Assembly: GCA_001931905.2 (NCBI GenBank)
Contig: MSJI02000412.1
Coordinates: 1-37,969, forward strand
Length of the DNA stretch: 37,969 nucleotides
DNA from: Cladosporium sp. IMV 00045
Taxonomy: Eukaryota; Ascomycota; Dothideomycetes; Cladosporiales; Cladosporiaceae
Direction of reading: 5' to 3'
The notes beneath the pieces are model-generated. The model saw only the letters and a list, made by a program, of their open reading frames with translations. It made no database searches and was not told the DNA's origin. Position 1 is the stretch's first letter; each line of letters begins with the position of its first letter. The translations under genes were made by a program, and so were the position numbers. Below are positions 1-8,926 of this stretch, one piece after another.

Positions 1-208
1 GCTTCACCCAAGTCGCGGCGGATTGCCACGCGCCGTGCAAAAAGCGAAAACCAGCAGGGACAATGCTGACCAGAGCCACGATAGATCCGAAGTGTGTGAA
101 GTCCAGCTCGTGCAATCGGCTGGCGAGAGTCGTTCGTAAGAAGCCCAAAGAATGTACTGGCGAGTCAAGGAGATTGGCCGCTCCGCCGGCGTGGAATGGC
201 TGCGACAT
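1..208 (-). CDS. N-terminal part of an unidentified protein, cut by the window edge
   Basis: An open frame starts at an ATG on the minus strand (complement of 206-208) and stays open for 69 codons to base 1, so only the first exon or part of it is visible. It begins MSQPFHAGG. A hydrophobic stretch at about residues 41-55 (sequence like FGSIVALVSIVPAGF) could be a single membrane anchor or signal anchor; the preceding 40 residues are neutral to mildly basic. The reading frame and codon use look coding, and the gene is divergent from CFD1 with a 366-bp gap that fits a shared promoter. A short N-terminus followed by one membrane segment occurs in Bcs1-type AAA proteins among others, but no family motif is visible, so I assign no function. 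The chosen ATG is the first in the frame and has a purine at -3 on the coding strand. Confidence 0.5.
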   Translation of the reverse strand, partial: MSQPFHAGGAANLLDSPVHSLGFLRTTLASRLHELDFTHFGSIVALVSIVPAGFRFLHGAWQSAATWVK

Positions 209-574
209 GGCCGCCTTAAGGACAGAAGAAAAGCAACATTACAATAGGGATCCGCAAAATAATGAATGAAAATAAACTGAAATATGTTATACAAGGTGAA
301 AGAAATGTGCTTATGGCTGCACCAATCTGCCAGGAGACCTGAGCTGAGGACTTTGGCGCAGTTCTTGGAAGAGCCACTCGCTTTGCAGGCTGAATATCCA
401 CGGCAGGTTAGACGAGCCCTTATCTTATCGTGCCCGACGTCGGTCTCGGTACCTATCTTAGGTATGTCTGCCCCACGTTGTTTGCGATGATTGCTAATAC
501 ATCATCTATAATTGCCTTTCGCCTCCAATCTCTGTGGTGTGATTTCGCACACATTCACACAGTCATAACCCAAG
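209..574. promoter_or_regulatory. Intergenic region between divergent genes, probable bidirectional promoter
   Basis: The 366 bases between the left-edge minus gene and CFD1 contain no convincing ORF. The position between two outward-facing start codons implies that both promoters lie here. No clear TATA box or known operator stands out. Confidence 0.4.
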
Positions 575-1510
575 ATGTCGCTAAAGGATATCAAGCATAT
601 CACACTCGTTCTCTCCGGCAAAGGCGGTGTCGGAAAATCCAGCGTCACATCACAGCTTGCTCTCACCCTTTCACTGCAAGGCCACTCAGTTGGTGTATTG
701 GACATCGATCTCACCGGACCTTCCATCCCACGATTCTTCGGCATAGAAAGCGAGAAGGTCAAGCAAGCGCCCGGAGGATGGATACCAGTGCCTGTGCATG
801 AGGCGAGGAAGGCAGTAGAAGGCGGCGCGCCTCAGGTGAACAGCGAGGGAAAAGAGCTTGGAAGCCTGCATTGCATGTCTTTGGGGTTCTTGCTAGCGAA
901 CAGAGGGGATGCAGTTGTGTGGCGAGGACCGAAGAAGACGGCCATGGTGCGGCAGTTTCTCTCGGATGTCCACTGGGGTTCTCTGGATTACCTGCTCATC
1001 GACACTCCACCAGGCACAAGTGACGAACACATTTCGCTGGTGGAGACTCTTCTGAAGCAAGCTACACCGGAACAAATGGCTGGAGCTGTCATTGTTACAA
1101 CACCTCAAGCTATTAGTATCAGCGATGTGCGGAAAGAAATCAACTTCTGCCGCAAGACTAATGTCGCAATTTTGGGGGTGATTGAGAACATGGCTGGCTT
1201 CGTCTGCCCAAATTGTTCGGAATGCACCAATGTTTTCTCGAAAGGAGGCGGAGAGGTTATGGCCAAGGAATTCGATGTACAGTTCTTGGGCAGCGTGCCC
1301 ATAGATCCGATGTTCATTCGGCTGATTGAGGAGGGTAAGAAGCCTGTGTATCCTCAAGGGACTGTCGTTCAGGGCAAAGCAATGGTGACTGAAGAGGAAG
1401 ATGGGGCTGCATCAAAGGAGGGACTCCTTGTGGACAAGTATACGGCTTGCTCGCTGTGTCCAATTTTCGATGGCATGGTGAAGGAGCTGGTTTCCAAGAT
1501 CGAAGTTTGA
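575..1510 (+). CDS. CFD1: Cytosolic Fe-S cluster assembly factor Cfd1 (P-loop scaffold NTPase)
   Basis: A single-exon 311-aa protein of the Mrp/NBP35 P-loop NTPase family. In yeast, Cfd1 forms a heterotetramer with Nbp35 in the cytosol, which assembles and transfers [4Fe-4S] clusters to cytosolic and nuclear apoproteins. The deviant Walker A motif GKGGVGKSS is at residues 15-23, a [11 protein letters not shown] switch region follows at about 43-53, and [10 protein letters not shown] (Walker B/switch II) is near residue 146. The cluster-ligating CPNC pair (C211, C214) is intact, and a second CSLC pair lies near the C-terminus. The protein lacks the N-terminal four-Cys ferredoxin-like extension of Nbp35, which supports Cfd1 over Nbp35; the length also matches Cfd1. 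The ATG sits in a good context (ACCCAAGATGTCG) and is the first in the frame. No introns are needed. Confidence 0.95.
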   Translation: MSLKDIKHITLVLSGKGGVGKSSVTSQLALTLSLQGHSVGVLDIDLTGPSIPRFFGIESEKVKQAPGGWIPVPVHEARKAVEGGAPQVNSEGKELGSLHCMSLGFLLANRGDAVVWRGPKKTAMVRQFLSDVHWGSLDYLLIDTPPGTSDEHISLVETLLKQATPEQMAGAVIVTTPQAISISDVRKEINFCRKTNVAILGVIENMAGFVCPNCSECTNVFSKGGGEVMAKEFDVQFLGSVPIDPMFIRLIEEGKKPVYPQGTVVQGKAMVTEEEDGAASKEGLLVDKYTACSLCPIFDGMVKELVSKIEV

Positions 1511-1992
1511 GATTGACGTATGCGAACCGACGTATACATTTCTCAGGGGGAAACCTTGATCACAACCATCAACGCATACGATAGCAGCATGTTGTCTTCT
1601 GGACACTTTGGGATAATGCCAGCAAGCCCTGGACGAAATTGCAGTAATCAGCACGCCACGTTTGACGACCCCGCAAGAGACGAAGCCGGGACTTTTGCAC
1701 TTCCCCAATTCGTCTGGTATGTGAATGCCAGAGCCGCCCAATCTCACTATGACCACACTTCCTTCCCTGAGGCACTTCGCAAATCGTCTCGGTCACTCAT
1801 GGTCCCATTCGCCAACCACCTCGCTGTCGTCACGGCCCATGCTCGGCCCGCGCTCGGGTCTGTGACGTTCGACCCACACTTGATCGAAAATTTCCGGAAA
1901 AAAAGCCCAACACATCTCGATGGTCTCCACCCACTACCATCACACTTCTTGAACCTCGTCGCCCTCCCCTTCTCATCAACCAAAACACCCTT
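1511..1992. other. Intergenic, CFD1 3' flank to tRNA-Lys
   Basis: About 480 bases hold the CFD1 3' end and the 5' flank of the tRNA gene. Open frames here have no family features, and the longest one runs into the tRNA, so I call no gene. Confidence 0.5.
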
Positions 1993-2084
1993 GCCGGGGT
2001 AGCTCAATCGGTAGAGCGTGTGGCTCTTAGATTTGATATCGAGAGACAACCTCAAGGTCGTGGGTTCGAGCCCCACCTTCGGCT
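1993..2084 (+). tRNA. tRNA-Lys (anticodon CTT) with a 19-nt intron
   Basis: The sequence folds as a tRNA. The acceptor GCCGGGG pairs with CTTCGGC (two G-T pairs). The D arm is GCTC/GAGC. The T arm GTGGG/CCCAC has the loop TTCGAGC, giving an intact B box. The anticodon CTT is at 2026-2028. A 19-nt intron at 2030-2048 lies one base 3' of the anticodon, the usual eukaryotic position, and its AGAG can pair with the anticodon-loop CTCT. The anticodon stem TGTGG/CCTCA has one T-T mismatch and the discriminator base is T, so slight degeneracy is possible. The nearest downstream T5 tract is at 2116-2120. Confidence 0.85.
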
Positions 2085-2115
2085 ATTCCTATAACAAAGC
2101 TCCAAGAGACCTTAC

Positions 2116-2120
2116 TTTTT
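2116..2120 (+). terminator. Candidate RNA polymerase III terminator for tRNA-Lys
   Basis: A run of five T residues, 32 bases after the mature 3' end of the tRNA. It is the first tract of four or more T downstream. The distance is somewhat long but acceptable for Pol III. Confidence 0.4.
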
Positions 2121-2901
2121 GTTACCTTTTGCTCTGACTACCTTTGGGCTTTGTTGCCCATGCAAGGTACGCCCCTATGTGATACATGGACGCTGTCTCG
2201 ATTGTCTTCAAGCTTTGACTGGAATGCAAAGTCGGTAGCACCGATCCTTCGGCTTCCCGAATTTCGGTGCGTGCATGAAGATCGGACATGCCAACGTCAG
2301 CTCATGGTTGTATGATTCTTCGAGGCTGCTTTGTTACGTCTACCAATCATGAAGCTGTCCAGGCACACGGAGATGTTGACTATGCTCGAGATTCTTGATG
2401 CAACAAGTTACCCTGCAATCATTTCTGCTGGCGCGAAGCGGACGATACGGCAACGCCCAATCAAGATAATGACCTCGGAATAAACTTGGCACACATCAAC
2501 ACTCCCCAATACATTCCGGACTTTTGATCAGCCCATTGTGACTGAGCCTCCCGTCTCTCGGTACCAGTATGAGGCCGGATACGAAGCTGAATTTGCGGCC
2601 CGGCTGAAAGACATTCCAAGAACATCGGAGGTGCAATTCAGCCTCATCACTACACTGCTAGAGGACGTTATGGACGTTCATTGACCATAGAACTGCTAAC
2701 AGCCAGGTAGATTTGCAAAGAGCGCTTTAGAAATCCGAGCATCATCTGTAACGATCGAAATACAAACGGGATGCTGTCGTTCGTCAGCAAAGCATTGATA
2801 TGCTCGCTCGTCTGCATCATCTGATGCGTTCCATCGACTCTTGAAAGTTTGTTTTGCTCCCAAAACTTTACCCCCATACCTTTTGCGAAATTGCTCATCC
2901 T

Positions 2902-3084
2902 ACCATGTTTGTTGTGATCTGAGCATCCACCTCATCCCAAACCTTACCACCCATACCCATTACGACAACTGATGTGAGTGTGTTTTCCTTAGATTAGCTC
3001 ACACACCTTTGCAACATCGCCACCCATTCATTTCACCATGTTTGTTGTGATCTTCAAATCAACCTCATGCCATGCCAAACTTTG
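2902..3084. repeat. Imperfect direct repeat, two copies of about 46 bp offset by 133 bp
   Basis: The first copy starts at 2902 and the second at 3035. Both begin with an identical block, ACCATGTTTGTTGTGATCT, followed by a diverged ATC..ACCTCAT..C and AAACYTT. A further degenerate echo of the CAAAACTTTACC/CAAACCTTACC element occurs at about 2860 and 2936. This looks like an old local duplication upstream of the PAN-module gene. Confidence 0.6.
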
Positions 3085-3218
3085 ATTACCTCCATTACAA
3101 CATCGGAGGCTCACTCGTTCATAATGCGAGTACGTTGCGAGGGAAACGTTATCTCAACTCAGCATTCCCTTTCATCGGCTATCTTCGACCACCTTTCGTT
3201 GCCATGCAACTCATCACC

Positions 3219-6200
3219 ATGCCGACGCCTTTGCGTCTTCTCGCCCTTGCACAATTTTTGAATCAAGTCGAAGTGTTGGCTCAGGTGGGAGGGCCTTCGT
3301 CGAGTAAGTCCCGATCGATGAAAGTCGCGCACTGGGATTGAACATCAAGTCTAACATAGGGTTAGTCTGCGATGGCACTGTTACCGTCACCTGGGTCCCG
3401 CCTCCGTTCACCTTAACGGTGTATACGAGTGGGACTTACAATGCCTCCGATGCGACATCTATCACAAGCCCGAGTTCAGGGGCTGGATCACAGAGTAATG
3501 AGTTTTCGACAGGTTTGGGACTCGGATCTCAAACGCTGCCACTATCTCCGCAAGCTACTCTGTCAGTACCCTCAGTCTCCGCGCCCACTGTCGTTCCTAC
3601 CACGGTCGTGCCTACCATTGATCCGAATGTGAATCCAGTAAGTAACTTCTTTCCAGCGTCTAGTGTTGAAATGCCAGCCACACCTCTAACTTTGGGCAGA
3701 TTCCAAGTACGGTATCTTCGACACTTATGTCATCAGCATCAGCGGGGGACGGGACAGGCAGCTCACCTCGAAGCTCATCACCAACGCTTGACGTACCTTC
3801 TTCCTTGTTACCAGGTCTCCCGACCAGTGAATCTGCGAGCCTACCTGTCACTCAGGTTTCTGTATCGTCCCCTCAGGTTTCTGTAACGTCCCCTCAAGTT
3901 TCTGCGTCGTCCCCTACTCTGAGTCTCCCTTCTACAACCCCCCTCGTACCAGTGAGTACTCCCTTCCTCCGAAAGAAGCATATAGCGCGATCGACTGACT
4001 TACCAAAGATAAGCTCATTGCTCAACGTGCTCAGCACATCGGCGAGCTCGGCAACCGGGTCTCTCAGCTTTACAACAACCACGAGGACGCAGAGCTTGAC
4101 AACGTCATTTCAGAACTCTCAACCGCAGTTACCGAGCTCCTTAACGCTCTCAATCCCAGGCGGGTCAAGCGGTCTCAGCATTCCGTCCGTGACGCTCACT
4201 GGGTTGAGTACGTCGATGAGCTCCGTGAGTGTGCCGATCGACTCGTTCGGCACTTCAAGTAGAGGTTCGTCTCCTGTCACCAGCTTCTCTAAGCTTGATT
4301 TCAAGTGGCGTTACTAACATTACAGGCTATCAAGGCTTGACCACGACATTCAGCACTCGCTCTACGAGCTCTCGCACAAGCGCAACTCCAACGATTCCTA
4401 CAGCAAGCGTGTTGGCCCTCATCTCGTGTCCGGACGATGACGGCCTGAACTACCTGGCCCCTGGAGGCAAAGCTTTCCAACTCGAGTGCAACAGGGAGCG
4501 AAGGGGCAGCGTCATGTCACAGAATGCTCAGCCGGACTTGGAAAGCTGTATCGACGCCTGCGATGCCATGCAAGAATGCAGAGCCGTCTCATACGACACC
4601 ACAAGCTCGATATGCTCTTACAAGAGCGACGTCAGTTTCGAAGCAATTCAGGACAACACGATCATGTCTGCCTCGCCTATCGATCTATCTTGCCCAGGAG
4701 CCGATGGGGCATCGTATATGGACCGTGCTGGTGCTTTTTACCAAGTTTTGTGCGACTACAGCTTCCCGGACAGCAATATTATCAATTCGATTCCCGCCGA
4801 TGACTATTCTAGTTGCTCTGACGATTGTTCTGAAGTGGCCGAATGTACTGGCTTCAGCTATACCGAAGGCACCTGTACTTTCTACAGAGGTTTTGGAAGC
4901 ACTGGATCTGCTCGCAGGGGCACCAATACAGTCGTTCTGTTGGCTAAGCGTGCGGTCATTGCTAATCCCGACGGCAGCACTATGACCAGCACAAGTTCGG
5001 CTTCCACGCTCCCGCCTTATTCTGTTTCTAAATCGATGCCTCTTGTCACTGGTTCCCGCGTCTCCACAACCACTTCCAGCAGTTCAACTGGCATTTCTGC
5101 GAGCATCTCCTTAAGTCTGCCTATAACGAACATCGCCAGCCTTACCACTACCAGTCTTGATGGATCTATTACTCTACCTACATCTATCACGGTCCCTAGC
5201 TCGCCATCAATACCGAGCCTCAGTGCTACCTCAATCTCAGCTTATATTCCGGACGTTTATTCCACTGATCCGACCCTGACCAGCCTGCCAACCGTGTCAC
5301 CATCATTGAGCAATCTGCCCACGTCTTCAAGTGTCAGCGTCAGCGTCGACGTCCCATCTCTATCGACCACTCTTAGCATCTCTCTCACAACTCTCAGCAT
5401 CGACACTATCTCACTCTCGAGCCCGATAATGTCGTCAATATCAATATCATCCATCTCTGCATATATCACAAACCCACTTGGCAGTCTCTCCTCCGCAACT
5501 CTTCCAACCTCTTTCGGGCCCACACAAACACCCGTGGCATACACTTGCCCAGAGCAGGACGGCGATGTCGTTATCGAAAACGGCGCGAGCTATGTGTTGA
5601 GCTGCAATAGCACCACGGATGGCCAGTCTTACTCTTCCGAAGTGGCAGCTGACTCTTTCAACGACTGCTTCCGAGAGTGCGATCAGAGCAGCGCGCAAGG
5701 AGGCGCAAATTACTGCACGGCTTTTACCTACGAGGGATCAGAAAATGGAGATGGACCTGGCGCTTGCTATCTGTACAATGGTGTTGCCCAAGACTTTGTG
5801 CCTTCCACTCCCGGCAGAACATACATCACTGCCATTAGAACAGTCAACTACGCACCCGGAGCTGCTGGCGGCGGCGCATCATCTGTGTTCTCAACCTTGC
5901 CGACTCTCACAACCCTGCCGAGCATCACGACCTTGCCGAGCTCCACGACTAGCCTCCCAACTAGCCTCCCGACCAGTCTGACAAGTCTGACCATCTCTCC
6001 ATCGATTTCACTTCCTTCAGTCTCGATTTCAGATCCGCTCAACCTTTCTGGAAGTTCGAGCACAGCCTCGATCCCCCTCTCTACATCATTGTCAAGCATA
6101 GACTTGTTGACTACTTCCTTGCCCACACTAAGTACTTCACTTTCGGTCCCGCCAGTTACTGGGACTTGCACGAATGGCGGCGATATCCTCAATGCCTGCA

Positions 6201-7009
6201 TTCTTGCCACACCAGGTGTTGGCATCGCCGGAGGCGTTGGAGTGGTCGGCCCTTCTAACAGCACGATACTGGACGTCAGAGTATCCGCAACACTCGGTGT
6301 TTCGCTATCCGTGCAGGCAGGTGCAGGTGTGGGAGTCAGTCTTGGCTCATCTGGCCTTGACCTGAGCTTGTCAGGGACCCTCGGAGTTGGTGCGGGCGTC
6401 ACAGGCGGATTGGGAGGCGGATTGGGCGGTATTGGCAGCGCATTGGGACTGGGAGGCGCAGCAAAAACATCGTCATCTGCCACGCCAAGCGCTACGCCTG
6501 GAGCAGGCTCGCCGTCTTCATCCTCGTCTCTGCCGACCTCAACGACTTCTTTCTACGTCACCCCGCTCGGTCCTGTGGTGACTACAACGACGACCTCCTC
6601 GTTTACGCCATCCACGACGACCGTATATACTACTTCGACGGTAACGTCATGTCTGACAGGACTCGGCGGCATCCTCACCTGCCCACTCGGCGGCCTCTTC
6701 ACCACTCTGCCTTCCACAAGCGGAGACGTGACCAGCATCAGCACGAGCACCAGCACGCACACTAGCATCAGCACGAGCATTAGTACGAGCACGAGCATAA
6801 GCATCAGCTACATTACCGTCACGGTTTCTAGCACAAGCTCATCGTCTTCATCGATCGCGAATCAGGCGACGATTTCTTCGACGCTGGCAACGATCACAAC
6901 CACAACAACCACGACCACTTCGAGTTCTTCTTCGAGAACATCGAGCGCGTCCACTAGCTCGGCGACTTGCAGATTGCTGAGCGTGGCGGGTCGATGTATT
7001 CTTTTCTAA
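3219..7009 (+). CDS. Secreted Ser/Thr-rich surface protein with three PAN/apple-like modules
   Basis: I read five exons: 3219-3303, 3360-3637, 3700-3951, 4009-4264 and 4326-7009, giving about 1184 aa. All four introns (56-62 nt) are GT-AG; intron 1 has a CTAAC branch and intron 4 ends CTAACATTACAG. For intron 4 an alternative phase-1 donor exists at 4259. The N-terminus MPTPLRLLALAQFL is a plausible signal peptide; an in-frame ATG at 3204 would add five residues. Long Ser/Thr/Pro-rich stretches separate three Cys modules that each begin CP..DG, at about residues 325, 412 and 697. Each has C-x(n)-C-x3-C spacing (for example CIDACDAMQEC) resembling PAN/apple domains, which bind protein or carbohydrate. 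A Gly/Val-rich block at about 910-1010 precedes a Ser/Thr tail. No GPI signal is visible at the C-terminus. I infer a cell-wall or extracellular glycoprotein of unknown ligand. The exact domain family is not confirmed. Confidence 0.75.
3852..3914 (+). repeat. Three tandem 21-bp units encoding a PQVSVSS-like heptad
   Basis: Units at 3852, 3873 and 3894 start CTCAGGTTTCTG, CTCAGGTTTCTG and CTCAAGTTTCTG. They lie inside exon 3 of the PAN-module gene and encode consecutive 7-residue repeats (QVSVSSP, QVSVTSP, QVSASSP). Such arrays change length readily by slippage. Confidence 0.8.
6732..6808 (+). repeat. Hexamer-like AGCACG/AGCATC array encoding Ser-Thr/Ser-Ile
   Basis: An irregular tandem of 6-bp units (AGCACG, AGCATC, AGCATT and variants) in the 3' part of the PAN-module gene. 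It encodes alternating Ser-Thr and Ser-Ile residues, a likely O-mannosylated stalk. Confidence 0.65.
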
Positions 7010-7202
7010 CTTCTTCAAATACAAGAATGGGGTCTATCTTTTGCGGCGTTTCATATTTCTTTCTTTTCACAGCATGCGCATGGCGTTCCGGCTGGCATGA
7101 CGGGGGGATCTTCAAATCTTCTTGATCATACATTTTCTCTCTTGCCCTTTTATTTCCAACACGTAAATCCAAAACCAAAACATCTTCCCAATCAACCAGA
7201 CT
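7010..7202. other. Short convergent intergenic region
   Basis: The 193 bases between two converging stop codons contain the 3' ends of the PAN-module gene and the PQ-loop transporter gene. The region is T-rich. No other feature is visible. Confidence 0.5.
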
Positions 7203-8477
7203 CTACCTCTCATTCGGCTCCCGTCCCCTGCCCTCTCCATTGATCGTCCTCGGCACCTCATCAGCGGGCGTAGAAGCCAAAGCCGCTCCAGGCGCGGTGT
7301 TGTTGCGGTACATGAAGAACTGCGCGAAGACTGCAAAGTCCAGAACCAGGGTGCCGGCACTCCCGATCAGCCAGCTCAGATTGACCAGGATGTACCTGCC
7401 GTATATGGCCGCGGCCTCGCCGGGCTTGCAGTGGCTGCGCTCGTGCCAGTGGCCGTGCGAGTGCTTGCTGCAGATGGGCTCGAAGGCGAAGATGCTCAGG
7501 ACGAAAGTGAGGTTGCCGAGGCAGGCGAAGAGGAAGAAGAGCGCGTTGAGGCCCTCGGTGCTCTGGCGGCGGTAGTTGAGGAGGATCTGCGGCACGCGGC
7601 TGCCGAGGTAGAGCACCGCGCAGACGTAGCCGAAGATCTGGCCCCAGAGGCTGAAGTGCAGGGTCGAGGCTTGGTCGTCAGCGTCCGTGTTGCCGTTTTT
7701 GGGCACGGGGGTCGAGGGGCTTAGGTAGTAGCCTGCGATACCGGCCAGGATAACGAGGACGATGGCTGAGCCGTTGCGGAGGACTGCTTGCAGCCAAGAG
7801 CGCGGTTGGGTTGGTTTAGCGGCTTCCACGTCGTCCTCGCCTTCAGGCTGGGGGTGCATGGGTGTTGCGGGTGAGAGGTGGGTGCCGTTGAGAGAGGTGA
7901 AGTGGTCGCGGTAAGAGGACTCGGAACGAGTGCGATCGGCGTTGGCGTCTGTTGAGGAGAGCGCCCTTTGCAATTCGCCACGGGCACTGCGTTCGCCAAC
8001 GAGCGGCGTGCGCTCTGAGGCTTGACCGTCTTCGATGTTGTCGGGCTTGTCAGGCTTGGGATCTCTCAGAGTGAAGCCACGGTAGTAGAAGCACTGGATC
8101 AGCAGAACAATATCTGCAAGAGTGTAGTAGATGGCGAGAATGATCTGGATCAACGTCAGTGAAGGAGTAATGTAATGTTCTTGGTTGGTATTACCATAGT
8201 AGGCATGATGCCCTGCAAGACTCCTCCGGCCATATTAAAGAAATCGCCCGCTGGATAAAAGAGTCAGTACAGGCTTAAAGAAAAGCATTATCAAGGATCT
8301 TCACACACCCAACCAGATGATGATGAACTCGATGCTAAGCCCATCTGCAGACTTCTTGCTGTAGTTTTCTATAATTTGCGGCGAAAAGACGACGACCCAG
8401 CAGGCAATTGAGATGGATCCCAAAATGCCACTGATGGCCTCAATGTCGAGGCCATAGCCCATGGATGGTGGATACAT
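7203..8477 (-). CDS. YPQ1: PQ-loop vacuolar/lysosomal cationic amino-acid transporter (Ypq/PQLC2 type)
   Basis: I read three exons on the minus strand: 8309-8477, 8195-8250 and 7203-8144 (introns of 58 and 50 nt), giving 388 aa. The joined sequence reads IIIWLAGDFFNMAG and then IMPTMIILAIYY, as in Ypq proteins. There are two PQ-loop motifs: FSPQ at residues 31-34 in the first repeat and RVPQILLNYRRQST near residue 260 in the second. Around seven membrane segments are present, with a hydrophilic loop of about 100 residues between the two halves. Family members (yeast Ypq1-3, animal PQLC2) sit in the vacuole or lysosome membrane and export Lys/Arg/His. An ERTPLVGE sequence in the loop resembles a dileucine sorting signal for AP-3 (inference). 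The ATG is the first compatible one, and no intron is needed upstream. Which of Ypq1, 2 or 3 it matches cannot be decided here. Confidence 0.9.
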
Positions 8478-8926
8478 TTTGCGTGTATAATGGTTTTCGG
8501 TGACAAGAAGTGATGTCTCAAGCCAATGGCTTCCAGAGCTGGTCCTCGGTGTGTCGGTGAATTTCAATGCAGCGACGTCGCGTCGCGTGGGCGTCAGTCA
8601 AGACTGCAGCTCTCGTCCACCAGCAGTGGATGTATGATGTATATTGCGAGGTCGCTGGAGAGACAGTCGGTCTTCTGGCAATTGATGATTCGCGAATGTA
8701 CGTCAAGAAAGGAAATCCTCCGCCTAGACATTGGTCATGGTCATGCTCATCCGCGAGGTTTGAGTTTTCGGGAGGAGTTACGTAATTGGGCCGTGCACCG
8801 CCAGAGCCTCATTATTGAAGGACGGGCTCTGTTTCTGTATACTAGTATACTGGCATGTATATATATTCGCATATATTTGCATAAGCATCGAAGAATGATA
8901 TGGTCGAAAACAGGATCTAGTCTTCC
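8478..8926. promoter_or_regulatory. Intergenic region, 3' end of the dehydratase gene and promoter of the PQ-loop gene
   Basis: About 450 bases separate two minus-strand genes, so the part next to 8477 should hold the transporter promoter. At 8837-8850 there is a perfect 14-bp palindrome, GTATACTAGTATAC, followed by an AT-rich ATGTATATATATTCG stretch close to the dehydratase stop. No ORF here looks real. Confidence 0.45.

Larger units (their letters stand above)
2085..3203. other. Gene-poor intergenic region of about 1.1 kb
   Basis: No convincing gene is present on either strand; a 76-codon minus-strand frame at 2668-2898 has no recognisable features. A 7-bp inverted repeat (GCACCGA at 2238-2244, TCGGTGC at 2264-2270) could form a small hairpin. 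Degenerate direct repeats lie at 2902-2947 and 3035 onward. The right end must hold the promoter and leader of the PAN-module gene. Confidence 0.5.

Noticed and set aside
1747..2076. 109-codon minus-strand ORF over tRNA-Lys
   Set aside because: It overlaps a well-folded tRNA gene on the other strand and has no protein features.
2668..2898. 76-codon minus-strand ORF in the gene-poor region
   Set aside because: Short, no signal, no motif, and it sits beside degenerate repeats; likely random.
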